Source: Candidatus Falkowbacteria bacterium CG10_big_fil_rev_8_21_14_0_10_44_15 (GTDB lineage: Bacteria; Patescibacteriota; Patescibacteriia; Patescibacteriales; XYC2-FULL-47-12). From it: 38,234 bases of DNA. The DNA is taken from contig PFAT01000003.1 of the NCBI GenBank assembly GCA_002773575.1, forward strand, positions 15,318-53,551, in the 5' to 3' direction. Below the pieces are notes generated by a model. That model was not told where the DNA came from. It made no database searches and worked only from the letters and a program-made list of their open reading frames with translations. Within the stretch, counting starts at the first letter, position 1. The number at the start of each line of letters is the position of its first letter. This document shows positions 21,833 to 29,013 of this stretch, in pieces. The position numbers and the translations under genes were made by a program.

Positions 21833-22453
21833 ATGAGAAGAATAAAATTGGCGCTAAGGTGGTCTTTGTTTATGCTTGGCCTAGTTGGTTGCGGAATGAT
21901 ACTATGGCACCTGCTCGCACAGCAAGTGCCGAGCTTAATCAGTGCCCAGCTAATTAAGTACGGCGGATATTTTTTATCGCTAGAAATTTCCCGCTGGTGG
22001 AATCTGCTCTTAGCGATATCTGTTGTCTCGGCAATAATAATGTTTTTTGATGCTGCGGGGGAAAAGTTAAATGATTTTGATATTGGCATGGCGATCGGCT
22101 TGCTTATCGGGCCGGGCATAGGCGTAATTATTAGTATAGCCGTTGGGTTATTTATTGTTTTGAGCGCTGATTTTACTACTGGTTTTATTGCTGGTTTAGT
22201 ATTGGCAGTTATTATCAGCATAATCGCTGGCTTGGTCGTTAGTCTGGGCGCTGGTTGCGCTGCCGGCTTGGGCTTTGGTTTTGGCATTGGTCTCGGGGTT
22301 GATTTTTTTGTCGGTTTGTTCATTAGTTTTGGCGCCGGTTTGGTAGCCGGATTAATAACTATAGTTAGTTCGGACTTAGCCGTTATGGTCAGATTGATAG
22401 TAAAGTATAATTTATTAGCCAAAATCCGGAAGTGGTTATCAGTCTCGAACTAA
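21833..22453 (+). CDS. Multi-pass membrane protein with Gly-rich helices
   Basis: 206 residues with five or six predicted membrane helices (residues about 8-30, 55-75, 85-110, 112-135, 138-160, 165-185). The middle is built from short Gly-x-Gly repeats (GLGFGFGIGLG, GLFISFGAGLVAGL), giving tightly packed helices. No family recognised. A cysteine near residue 20 (LVGCGM) might be a lipobox but the spacing to a proper signal peptide is unclear. Ribosome binding region AAAAGGAAACGGGA. Its own terminator overlaps the 3' end. It is the last gene inside the two direct repeats. Confidence 0.72.
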   Translation: MRRIKLALRWSLFMLGLVGCGMILWHLLAQQVPSLISAQLIKYGGYFLSLEISRWWNLLLAISVVSAIIMFFDAAGEKLNDFDIGMAIGLLIGPGIGVIISIAVGLFIVLSADFTTGFIAGLVLAVIISIIAGLVVSLGAGCAAGLGFGFGIGLGVDFFVGLFISFGAGLVAGLITIVSSDLAVMVRLIVKYNLLAKIRKWLSVSN

Positions 22454-22475
22454 ATGATTAGTCCGAGACTTTTAT
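22441..22475 (+). terminator. Terminator overlapping the end of the membrane gene
   Basis: AGTCTCG-A-ACTAA / TTAGT-C-CGAGACT stem with loop ATGA, then TTTATTTTT. The stem begins inside the last codons of the gene. Confidence 0.85.
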
Positions 22476-22547
22476 TTTTAAAATCTATTGGCTATTTATT
22501 TTATTTTTGTTAGACTAGAAAAGTAAATTATAAATAATAAATAGTAT

Positions 22548-22793
22548 ATGGACAAACTGCAAAAAGAATTCCGCGAACGCATTTCCGGATACATCATCGG
22601 CGCTTTTGGGCTGGTGGCGAGCTTAGCCTGGAACGACGCTATTTCCAGCTTAATCGAAAAAGTTTTTCCGTTTGGCAAAGATACCGTAATCGCTAAATTT
22701 GTTTACGCTTTAGTGATGACGATTATTTTAGTGATTATCGCGGCATATTTAGTGAAATTATTAAAGCGAGGCGGCGCCGGCGAGGGAAAGTAA
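22548..22793 (+). CDS. DUF5654-family small membrane protein
   Basis: 81 residues. Basic amphipathic start (MDKLQKEFRERISGYI), a conserved GAFGLVASLAWNDAI segment, then a strong membrane helix at residues 48-70 (FVYALVMTIILVIIAAYLVKLL) and a basic/Gly tail. DUF5654 proteins are common in Patescibacteria and archaea and lack a known role. No Shine-Dalgarno site. The first 24 codons are repeated at 11535, where they are fused to an unrelated barrel; this copy is the complete one. The name is from memory of the family. Confidence 0.82.
   Translation: MDKLQKEFRERISGYIIGAFGLVASLAWNDAISSLIEKVFPFGKDTVIAKFVYALVMTIILVIIAAYLVKLLKRGGAGEGK
22560..22619 (+). repeat. Right copy of the 60-bp direct repeat
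   Basis: See 11547-11606: 58/60 identical, same orientation. The first four codons upstream of it differ between copies (encoding MPNL versus MDKL), as does everything downstream. Confidence 0.85.
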
Positions 22794-22805
22794 TAAAAAA
22801 TAAAT

Positions 22806-22876
22806 CCAAACACCTTCACCGCCGGGTTTACCCCAACACCAAAATTTGGTGTGGGGGTATTCTGGAAGGTGTATGG
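22806..22876 (+). ncRNA. Candidate structured RNA (nested hairpin)
   Basis: An outer stem CCA-A-ACACCTTC (22806-22817) / GAAGGTGT-A-TGG (22865-22876) and an inner hairpin TACCCC-A-ACACCAAA / TTTGGTGT-G-GGGGTA (22829-22859) are joined by an asymmetric internal loop (ACCGCCGGGTT opposite TTCTG). Followed closely by a terminator. Could be a small RNA or a leader of the trmH-like gene; matches no family I know. Confidence 0.45.
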
Positions 22877-22888
22877 ATAAAGCATTAA

Positions 22889-22927
22889 ATAGAGCTGGCG
22901 TTCTTTTGGACGACAAGCTCTATTTTT
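22889..22927 (+). terminator. Intrinsic terminator before the trmH-like gene
   Basis: ATAGAGCT / AGCTCTAT stem, loop about 19 bases with a minor inner pairing, then TTTTTGTT. Confidence 0.65.
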
Positions 22928-22944
22928 GTTATGTTTAAATCATT

Positions 22945-23451
22945 ATGATAGTAATTTTGCACAATATCCGTTCTAATCATAATGTCGGCTCAATTTTTCG
23001 CACGGCGGACGCGGCCGGTTGCGCGAAATTATACTTATGCGGCATCACGCCCGCGCCGATAGACCGCTTTGGTTTGCCTAACAAAGCATTAGCTAAAGTC
23101 GCTTTGGGAGCGGAAAAAACAGTCGTTTGGGAGCAAGTTAAATCAACTTTAGCAGCGCTGGAAAAATTAAAGCAAGAGGGGTATACTATTATTGCGTTAG
23201 AGCAGGATAAAAGAGCGACTTCGTTGTTTAATATAGAGGCGGTACATAAATTGATCGCCGCCAAAAAGGACAAGGTAGCTCTAGTTTTAGGTGCGGAGGT
23301 AGGCGGGCTGCCGCCGGAAATTTTAGCGCAAGCCGACGTGATTTTAGAAATTCCTATGCGCGGCAAAAAAGAGTCGCTCAATGTCGCAGTTGCCTTTGGC
23401 ATTACCGCTTACGCTCTCACCCCAACCCTCTCCCCTAGAGAAGGGGTATAA
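22945..23451 (+). CDS. TrmH/SpoU-family RNA 2'-O-methyltransferase
   Basis: 168 residues, the minimal SPOUT catalytic domain. SpoU motif 1 NVGSIFRTADAAG near residue 13, motif 2 LVLGAEVGGLP near residue 114, motif 3 IPMRGKKESLNVAVAFGI near 135. It transfers a methyl group from SAM to a ribose 2'-OH of tRNA or rRNA via a trefoil knot; the target cannot be told from sequence. No N-terminal RNA-binding extension. The last 11 residues (LTPTLSPREGV) and the stop are supplied by a C-rich palindromic repeat, so the native C-terminus was replaced. No Shine-Dalgarno site. Confidence 0.9.
   Translation: MIVILHNIRSNHNVGSIFRTADAAGCAKLYLCGITPAPIDRFGLPNKALAKVALGAEKTVVWEQVKSTLAALEKLKQEGYTIIALEQDKRATSLFNIEAVHKLIAAKKDKVALVLGAEVGGLPPEILAQADVILEIPMRGKKESLNVAVAFGITAYALTPTLSPREGV
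23414..23447. repeat. C-rich palindromic repeat at the end of the trmH-like gene
   Basis: CTCTCACCCCAACCCTCTCC followed by CCTAGAGAAGGGG. Same family as the cca copy. Confidence 0.7.
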
Positions 23452-23462
23452 ATAATTACTTT

Positions 23463-23738
23463 ATGTTAGGTAAACATTTAAATATAAAAATTATCGGTAT
23501 GGTGCAGGGCATTGGTTTTCGTTACGCGAGCGAACAAAAAGCGCAGGAGTTGGGAATAGTTGGTTTTGTCCGGAATGAGCCGGACGGGTCAGTCTACATT
23601 GAAGCGGAAGGAGAGGAAGAAGCATTGAACAAGTTTGTCGCCTGGTGCCAGAGCGGGCCGCGGGGGGCGCAAATTAAAGAAGTAAAAGCGGTTAACGCCG
23701 CTATAAAAAATTTTCGTGATTTTTTAATTGATTATTAA
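23463..23738 (+). CDS. acyP: Acylphosphatase
   Basis: 91 residues, the normal size. Hydrolyses carboxyl-phosphate bonds such as in acetyl phosphate or 1,3-bisphosphoglycerate. Active-site arginine in GMVQGIGFRYASEQKA near residue 19 and asparagine in GFVRNEPDGSV near residue 37 match the two family signatures (GxVQGVxFR and GWVxNxxDGxV). It starts 11 bases after the trmH-like stop and is likely co-transcribed. Confidence 0.95.
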   Translation: MLGKHLNIKIIGMVQGIGFRYASEQKAQELGIVGFVRNEPDGSVYIEAEGEEEALNKFVAWCQSGPRGAQIKEVKAVNAAIKNFRDFLIDY

Positions 23739-23742
23739 ATAA

Positions 23743-23771
23743 TAAAAAAAGCCCCAGCGATGAAGCCGAGG
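23743..23771 (-). terminator. Terminator of the minus-strand membrane gene
   Basis: Minus strand CCTCGGC / GCTGGGG (two G-U pairs) then CTTTTTTT. Confidence 0.6.
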
Positions 23772-23805
23772 TTAGTGGTAGCAGGATCTGAAATGATTTC
23801 CGAAA

Positions 23806-24036
23806 TTATTGGTTGAAATAATAATTACACACAAAGATCGGGATACTGATTAACATGATGATTATTCCGAACCAAAAAAGGTTTTTAAAAGAATTTTGTT
23901 GTTGTTTTTTGATGTCAGCATATCCATAAGTTCTGTCTGTGGATATAGCAGCTATCATTAATTCGGAAAATAATGTCAAGAAAAAGCCAGTAATAGCTAG
24001 GGCGCAAGCAAACTTAAAAACAGCCATTGGTGCCAT
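23806..24036 (-). CDS. Small two-helix membrane protein
   Basis: 76 residues with two membrane helices (about residues 7-31 and 52-72) and a polar loop rich in Gln/Lys (TDRTYGYADIKKQQQNS). Good ribosome binding site (AAGGAG, seven bases before the ATG) and a terminator behind it, so it is a real gene in its own transcription unit. No family recognised. Confidence 0.72.
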   Translation of the reverse strand: MAPMAVFKFACALAITGFFLTLFSELMIAAISTDRTYGYADIKKQQQNSFKNLFWFGIIIMLISIPIFVCNYYFNQ

Positions 24037-24101
24037 CAGAGTTCTCCTTTTTTTTGTAAAGATGCCGTTAGCTTAAGATTTATTTTTAAATAAGTCAAGT
24101 T

Positions 24102-24371
24102 ATGGATTTATTAGAATTTAAGAAACAATTAGAACGGCAAGGAGAAACATATTTGCGCCTTAAAGTCCGGCCAAACGCCGCGGAGACGGCGGTTAAAGAC
24201 AAAATGGACGACGAAACAGTTAAAATTGATATAGCAGCCAAGCCGGAGAAAGGCAAAGCAAACGCGGAACTGATTAAATTTTTAGCGCAAGAGTTTGCCG
24301 TAACTAAAGAAAATATAAAAATTATCAGCGGGGCGGGGGAGAGGGTAAAGTTGGTAAAAATTAAAATATAA
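24102..24371 (+). CDS. DUF167/YggU-family protein
   Basis: 89 residues. The pattern LRLKVRPNAAETAVKDK near residue 18, DIAAKPEKGKANAELIKFLA near 43 and the ISGAGERVKLVKI end near 75 is that of the DUF167 (YggU) family, a small alpha/beta fold of unknown function found in most bacteria. Length is normal. It precedes uppS with a palindromic repeat in between. Confidence 0.93.
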   Translation: MDLLEFKKQLERQGETYLRLKVRPNAAETAVKDKMDDETVKIDIAAKPEKGKANAELIKFLAQEFAVTKENIKIISGAGERVKLVKIKI

Positions 24372-24398
24372 ATTTCGTGGTGATAAATTAAAACAACG

Positions 24399-24425
24399 AG
24401 ATCCCCGCCTGCGCGGGGATGACAG
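24399..24425. repeat. Half palindromic repeat before uppS
   Basis: GATCCCCGC-CTGC-GCGGGGATGACAG: a perfect stem of nine bases and the GATGAC end shared with the element at 2935-3014. Supplies an ATG (24419) that is probably not used. Confidence 0.6.
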
Positions 24426-24436
24426 TTAAAGTAAAT

Positions 24437-25138
24437 ATGAATGATGGAGTTAAAAAGAAAATTCCTGTGCATGTCGGCCTAATCATGGACGGCAACCGGC
24501 GCTGGGCGCGCGAACGCAATTTGCCCCAATTGGAAGGGCATCGGCGCGGCTATGCCAAAATGAAAGAAGCAACCGACTGGTTTTTTTTGCGCGGCGTAAA
24601 AGTATTAAGCGTGTACGCTTTTTCGACCGAAAACTGGAGCCGAGCCAAAGAGGAAGTTAGTTACTTAATGGCGCTGTTGGAGCAAGGCATTAAAGAATTG
24701 TCGGAAGATTTTAAAAAGAAAGACTATCGCGTGCTTTTCAGCGGACGCTTGGATGAATTGCCCGGAGAGTTGCCGTCCTTATGCGAAGAGGCGATGGAAA
24801 AAACAAAAACTAATTTGTCCGGCACTTTCAACATCTGTTTTAACTACGGCGGCCGGCCGGAATTGATTGACGCCGTAAAAAAAATCATTAAGCATCAACT
24901 AACCGAAGAACAAATTCACGAAGGAATTATCCGCAAGTATTTGTACAACGGGCAGTTGCCCGATCCGGATATAATAGTGCGCACCGCCGGCGAACAGCGC
25001 TTGTCCAATTTTTTGCTTTGGCAGAGCGCCTATTCCGAACTGTTATTTTTTAAAAAATATTGGCCGGATTTTGAAGAAATGGACGTGATTAACATTTTAG
25101 ACGAATATAATAAGAGGGGGAGAAGATTTGGACAATAA
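24437..25138 (+). CDS. uppS: Undecaprenyl (isoprenyl) diphosphate synthase
   Basis: 233 residues. Builds the C55 lipid carrier for peptidoglycan and surface glycan synthesis by cis-condensing isopentenyl diphosphates. Catalytic Asp in GLIMDGNRRWAR near residue 15; substrate motif EGHRRGY near 35, YAFSTENWSR near 63, and the C-terminal IVRTAGEQRLSNFLLWQSAYSE near 185 (RTxGExRxSNFLLWQ) bind the diphosphates. The ATG at 24419 lies in the repeat, so 24437 (MNDGVKKK) is preferred. Fits with the glycosyltransferases downstream that need lipid carriers. Confidence 0.95.
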   Translation: MNDGVKKKIPVHVGLIMDGNRRWARERNLPQLEGHRRGYAKMKEATDWFFLRGVKVLSVYAFSTENWSRAKEEVSYLMALLEQGIKELSEDFKKKDYRVLFSGRLDELPGELPSLCEEAMEKTKTNLSGTFNICFNYGGRPELIDAVKKIIKHQLTEEQIHEGIIRKYLYNGQLPDPDIIVRTAGEQRLSNFLLWQSAYSELLFFKKYWPDFEEMDVINILDEYNKRGRRFGQ

Positions 25139-25187
25139 ATTTTCTAATTCCTAAGGGGCTTGATTAGAAATTAGGAGTTAGAAATTT
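25138..25187. repeat. AT-rich inverted repeat between uppS and rarA
   Basis: TTTCTAATTCCTAA (25141-25154) and TTAGGAGTTAGAAA (25171-25184), 13/14 complementary, around GGGGCTTGA. May end uppS transcription. A related sequence (AATTAGAAATCAGAAATTTT) is before the gene at 32909. Confidence 0.5.
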
Positions 25188-25197
25188 ATAAATTTTT

Positions 25198-26436
25198 GTG
25201 TCGCAATATAATTCTACAAACTCAAGCGCTCCGTTGGCGGATAAAATGCGCCCTTTGGTTTTGGCTGATTTCGTTGGGCAGGAAAAAATTATTGGGGCAG
25301 GAAAAATTTTACGGCTAGCGGTAGAACGGGACCGCGTGCCCTCTATTATTTTTTGGGGGCCGCCGGGTTGCGGCAAAACAACGCTCGCGCGCATCATTGC
25401 CAATCTGACGCAGGCGGAATTCGTGCCGCTAAGCGCGGTATCAAGCGGCGTCAAAGACATCCGGCGGGAAGCGGAAGCGGCGGCTAAAAGGCTGCAAGAA
25501 GGCAAAAAGACCATTATTTTTATTGATGAAATTCATCGCTTTAACAAAGGGCAGCAGGATGCTTTGTTGCCGCATGTAGAACGCGGCGTCATTACTTTGA
25601 TTGGCGCGACTACCGAAAATCCTTCTTTTGAAATTATCTCGGCGTTATTGTCGCGCTGCCGCGTTTTTGTGCTGGAAAAATTAACCGCCGCGCATATTAA
25701 AAAGTTAGCGGAGCGGGCATTAACTAAAGAGCCAGTATTGCGGAGCATAAAAATTGCGCCGGACGCGTTGCAATATTTAGCCGAAATGTCGGACGGGGAC
25801 GCGCGCGTCGCGCTCAATGCGCTGGAATTAGCGGCTCAAACCTCACCCCTAACCCCTCTCCTTAGTAAGGAGAGGGGAGTAATAGACAAAAAAATCATTG
25901 AAGAAGCGTTACAAAAATCACTTCTGTATGACAAGGCGGGGGAAGAGCATTACAACATTATTTCCGCCTTGCATAAATCAATGCGGGGCGGGAACGCGGA
26001 TGCGGCTTTGTATTGGCTGGCGCGGATGCTAGAGGGCGGGGAGGACCCGCTCTATATTGCCCGCCGCTTGATCCGCTTTGCTTCCGAAGATATCGGTATT
26101 GCTAATTCCTTAGCCCTGCCGCAGGCAGTCGCGGCGTATCAGGCGTGCCATTACATTGGCATGCCCGAGTGTTCGGTAAATTTAGCGCAAGCGGTTGTGT
26201 ACATGGCCAAATCAAAAAAAAGCAACGAACTGTATGTCGCTTACGGCAAAGCAGCTGCCGATGTAAAACAATACGGCGCTCTGCCCGTGCCGCTGCACAT
26301 CCGCAACGCGCCAACCAAGTTGATGAAAGAATTAAAGTACGGCAAAGGTTATAAATATTCGCCGGAGTATGATTATCGGGAGGAGCAGGAGTACTTGCCG
26401 CCGGAAATTAAAAATCATAAGTATTTTAATTTATGA
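25198..26436 (+). CDS. rarA: Replication-associated recombination protein A (RarA/MgsA) AAA+ ATPase
   Basis: 412 residues with a GTG start (SQYNSTNSSAPLADKMRP). Clamp-loader-like ATPase acting at stalled forks. Walker A GPPGCGKTTLAR near residue 55, Walker B IFIDEIHRFNK near 103, sensor 1 GATTENPSFE near 130, the arginine finger in LLSRCRVF near 143, and the C-terminal tetramerisation domain (YNIISALHKSMRGGNADAAL; LHIRNAPTKLMKELKYGKGY). A C-rich palindromic repeat is translated in frame near residue 217 (TSPLTPLLSKERGV). Its stop overlaps the next ATG (ATGA), so translation is coupled to the glycosyltransferase. Confidence 0.95.
   Translation: MSQYNSTNSSAPLADKMRPLVLADFVGQEKIIGAGKILRLAVERDRVPSIIFWGPPGCGKTTLARIIANLTQAEFVPLSAVSSGVKDIRREAEAAAKRLQEGKKTIIFIDEIHRFNKGQQDALLPHVERGVITLIGATTENPSFEIISALLSRCRVFVLEKLTAAHIKKLAERALTKEPVLRSIKIAPDALQYLAEMSDGDARVALNALELAAQTSPLTPLLSKERGVIDKKIIEEALQKSLLYDKAGEEHYNIISALHKSMRGGNADAALYWLARMLEGGEDPLYIARRLIRFASEDIGIANSLALPQAVAAYQACHYIGMPECSVNLAQAVVYMAKSKKSNELYVAYGKAAADVKQYGALPVPLHIRNAPTKLMKELKYGKGYKYSPEYDYREEQEYLPPEIKNHKYFNL
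25841..25879. repeat. C-rich palindromic repeat inside rarA
   Basis: CCTCACCCCTAACCCCTCTC, then CTTAGTAAGGAGAGGGGAG. In frame; same family as in cca. Confidence 0.78.
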
Positions 26437-27620
26437 AAATCGCCGTTATTACGCCAACTTTTCCTCCTTACCGCTCCGGCATGGGCAAAAGCGCGTATGA
26501 AATCGCGCGGCTTTTCGCTACAAACAATGAAGTGACTGTTTTTACGCCAGAATATGAACCTCACCCCAGCCCCGCCTCGCCGGCAGGCAAGCCTCTCCTT
26601 ATAAAGGAGGGGGAACCATCCGCGATGGAAATAAAATATCTAAAGCCCTTGTTACAGTTAGGCTTAGGCGGATTTGTCCCGGCGTTGTATAAACAATTAA
26701 AAAATTTTGACGCCATATATTTGCATTATCCTTTTTTTGGCACGGCTGAAATTGTCTGGCTATTTAAAATTTTTCACCCCAAAGTAAAGTTAATAGTTCA
26801 CTTTCATATGGATACGCCGGCGTTAAGCTGGCGCGCTAAAATTTTAAGCCTGCCGTCCTTGATTATTAAAAAAAGTTTATTCAAGCGGGCGGATAAAATT
26901 ATTTCCGCCTCGTTAGATTATGTGGCGCATTCCAGCGTTAAAAAATATTTTAAAGCTTGGCCGGAAAAATTCAGCGAAATTCCTTTTGGCGTGCATTTGG
27001 ATAAATTCCATGTTTTGCCTTATGACATTATGGAACTGCAAGAGTTGCGGGATAAGTTAGGAATAAAGAAAGGCGAGCGGGTGATTTTATTTGTAGGCGC
27101 GCTTGATTCCGCCCATATCTTTAAAGGCGTAGAAATTCTTTTGCGCGCAGTATCTAATATTAAATATTCAATATTAAATATTAAATTACTCATCGTTGGC
27201 GATGGAAACTTGCGCACTGATTATGAACATCAAGCGAGGGAATTAGGCATTGACAAATTAACTATTTTTGCCGGCAGAGTCAGCGATGAAGAACTGGTAA
27301 AATGTTATAATTTGGCGGATATTTTTGTTTTGCCTTCCGTTGACAAAAGCGAAGCGTTTGGGATGGTGCTGGTTGAAGCGTTTGCCTGCGGCGTGCCGGT
27401 AATGGCGTCGGACCTGCCCGGCGTGCGTTCGGTGTTTGAAAATGGAGTGCAAGGAATAACGGTCGCGCCCGGCAGCGTGCGGCATTTACAAAAAAAATTG
27501 GAGGAATATCTGCGTTATCCGCAGAAGCGGCTGAAAATGGGGAGAGCGGCGAGAGAACTTGTTGAGCAAAAGTATAGTTGGGAGAAAGTGGAGGAAAAGT
27601 TGCAGGCAATTTTCAATTAA
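26433..27620 (+). CDS. Glycosyltransferase family 4 protein (first)
   Basis: 395 residues, GT-B fold. N-terminal PTFPPYRSGMGKSAYEIAR near residue 9 (acceptor side), central ILFVGALDSAHIFKGVEIL near 215 and the donor-binding EAFGMVLVEAFACGVPVMAS near 309 (E-x7-E motif) are typical of GT4 retaining transferases that use nucleotide sugars. Two repeats are translated in frame: the C-rich element near residue 43 (PHPSPASPAGKPLLIKEGEP) and an AT-rich palindrome near 242 (NIKYSILNIK). Coupled to rarA by a 4-base overlap. Likely a step of surface glycan assembly, with the second GT4 following by 19 bases. Confidence 0.9.
   Translation: MKIAVITPTFPPYRSGMGKSAYEIARLFATNNEVTVFTPEYEPHPSPASPAGKPLLIKEGEPSAMEIKYLKPLLQLGLGGFVPALYKQLKNFDAIYLHYPFFGTAEIVWLFKIFHPKVKLIVHFHMDTPALSWRAKILSLPSLIIKKSLFKRADKIISASLDYVAHSSVKKYFKAWPEKFSEIPFGVHLDKFHVLPYDIMELQELRDKLGIKKGERVILFVGALDSAHIFKGVEILLRAVSNIKYSILNIKLLIVGDGNLRTDYEHQARELGIDKLTIFAGRVSDEELVKCYNLADIFVLPSVDKSEAFGMVLVEAFACGVPVMASDLPGVRSVFENGVQGITVAPGSVRHLQKKLEEYLRYPQKRLKMGRAARELVEQKYSWEKVEEKLQAIFN
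26559..26616. repeat. C-rich repeat inside the first GT4 gene
   Basis: CCTCACCCCAGCCCCGCCTC, a CGCCGGCAGGC insert, then CCTCTCCTTATAAAGGAGGGG. Longer than the other copies; in frame. Confidence 0.7.
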
Positions 27621-27639
27621 GAATTACGAATTATAAATT

Positions 27640-28860
27640 ATGAAAATATGCTTAATAAACAATTTATACGGCGAATACGCGCGCGGCGGAGCGGAAAGGG
27701 TCGTGGAGAATATCGCGACTGGTTTAGAAGAGGCAAAACATAAGGTTTTTGTTATTGCAACGCGGCCGATGATAGAGTTAAAAAGTTATAAAGTTAAAAG
27801 TAAAAAGCCACTTAATGACGAAATTTATTCGCCTCAAGCTCCTCACAACGACAGCAATGTCACTCGTCACTCGTCACTCGTTACCCGTCACTTTTTTTGT
27901 CCCTGGAACATAATTTCCTATTACAATCTGCATAAGCTGCCGGCAGCGTTAAAATTGCTTTGGCACTTGATTGATATGTTTAACATCCAGAGTTATTTTA
28001 AAATTAAAAAAGTTTTAAGGGCGGAGCAGCCGGATTTGGTGATGACGCATAATTTAACGGGGGTGGGATTTTTAACGCCGCTTGCTATTAAACATTGCGG
28101 CATCAAGCGCATCCATACTTTACATGACATTCAGCTTTTGCATCCGTCCGGATTGATGATCGTCGGGCGGGAAAAAAAAGTTGACAGTTGGGCGGCGCGC
28201 ATTTATCAATGGTGCACTAAAAAATTATTTAATTCGGTGGATGTGGTGATTTCTCCGTCAGCTTGGTTGATGCAAGAACATAAGAAAAGAGGATTTTTTG
28301 GAAAATCAAAGTGCATTATTTTACCAAATCCGATCATCAAGACCCCCTCTTATTCTCCCCCTTCGCAAAGGGGAGATAATGAGAAGTTTATTTTTTTGTA
28401 TGTCGGCCAGCTTGAGCCGCACAAAGGCGTTAAATTATTATTTGAAGCGTTTAAGCAGTTAACCAATGAAAATTGTGAATTATGGATTGTCGGCGCTGGC
28501 GCGGAAAGTAAGAAGTTAGGAATGAATATTAAATTATTAGGAAATAAAAACCATGACGAAGCGCAAAAGTTGATGCGTGAAGCAAACTGTTTAATCGTTC
28601 CGTCGTTATGCTACGAAAATCAACCAACAGTTATTTTGGAGGCGCGGCAAAATAACCTGCCGGTGATAGCGTCTGACATTGGCGGCATACCGGAGATTTT
28701 AGACGCGGAATTTTTGTTTCAGGCAGGGAAGCGAGAAGATTTGGTTAAAAAGATGAGATGGGTTATAGAAAACTATGACGAAGTAAAAAAAATACCAAGC
28801 GCCGGAACGCAAAATTTTTTATCAGCGCGGAGTTATGTTGATAAAATATTAAGATTGTGA
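27640..28860 (+). CDS. Glycosyltransferase family 4 protein (second)
   Basis: 406 residues. N-terminal NNLYGEYARGGAERVVENIA near residue 6 (the GGAERV nucleotide-sugar transferase motif), central FLYVGQLEPHKGVKLLFEAF near 250, and donor-side VPSLCYENQPTVILEARQNN near 322 (E-x7-E). Two insertions are repeat-derived: TRHSSLVTRHFF near residue 76 comes from a tandem CACTCGT/CGTCAC array (27863-27892), and SYSPPSQRGDNE near 236 from a C-rich palindrome (28342-28376). Follows the first GT4 closely; likely the same envelope glycan pathway. Confidence 0.88.
   Translation: MKICLINNLYGEYARGGAERVVENIATGLEEAKHKVFVIATRPMIELKSYKVKSKKPLNDEIYSPQAPHNDSNVTRHSSLVTRHFFCPWNIISYYNLHKLPAALKLLWHLIDMFNIQSYFKIKKVLRAEQPDLVMTHNLTGVGFLTPLAIKHCGIKRIHTLHDIQLLHPSGLMIVGREKKVDSWAARIYQWCTKKLFNSVDVVISPSAWLMQEHKKRGFFGKSKCIILPNPIIKTPSYSPPSQRGDNEKFIFLYVGQLEPHKGVKLLFEAFKQLTNENCELWIVGAGAESKKLGMNIKLLGNKNHDEAQKLMREANCLIVPSLCYENQPTVILEARQNNLPVIASDIGGIPEILDAEFLFQAGKREDLVKKMRWVIENYDEVKKIPSAGTQNFLSARSYVDKILRL
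28342..28376. repeat. C-rich repeat inside the second GT4 gene
   Basis: ACCCCCTCTTATTCTCCCCC, then TTCGCAAAGGGGAGATA: CTCCCC / GGGGAG stem. In frame. Confidence 0.68.
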
Positions 28861-28903
28861 TACTCTAATTAAGAAATTTATAAATTTTAAAGCAGTCGCT
28901 AGC

Positions 28904-28978
28904 GCCGAAGTAGCTCAGTGGTAGAGCAACTGTTTTGTAAACAGTAGGCCGTGGGTTCGAATCCCACCTTCGGCTCCA
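28904..28978 (+). tRNA. tRNA-Thr(TGT), CCA encoded
   Basis: Acceptor GCCGAAG / CTTCGGC, discriminator T, encoded CCA at 28976-28978. D stem GCTC/GAGC; anticodon stem ACTGT/ACAGT with loop TTTGTAA (anticodon TGT); T arm GTGGG TTCGAAT CCCAC. The only tRNA here with encoded CCA. Confidence 0.96.
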
Positions 28979-28982
28979 GAAA

Positions 28983-29013
28983 AAGGCGAGACTGTAAATC
29001 TCGCCTTTGTTTG
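28983..29013 (+). terminator. Intrinsic terminator after tRNA-Thr
   Basis: AAAGGCGAGA / TCTCGCCTTT stem, then GTTTG. Confidence 0.85.

Noticed and set aside
22800..22930. 6S, SRP or tmRNA identity for the nested hairpin
   Set aside because: None of the conserved loops of those RNAs is present.
24419..24436. ATG at 24419 as the uppS start
   Set aside because: It lies within a palindromic repeat; the next ATG at 24437 fits the family N-terminus equally well without it.
9065..28376. CRISPR array from the repeated C-rich elements
   Set aside because: Copies are kilobases apart, palindromic, and without spacers; no cas genes are present.
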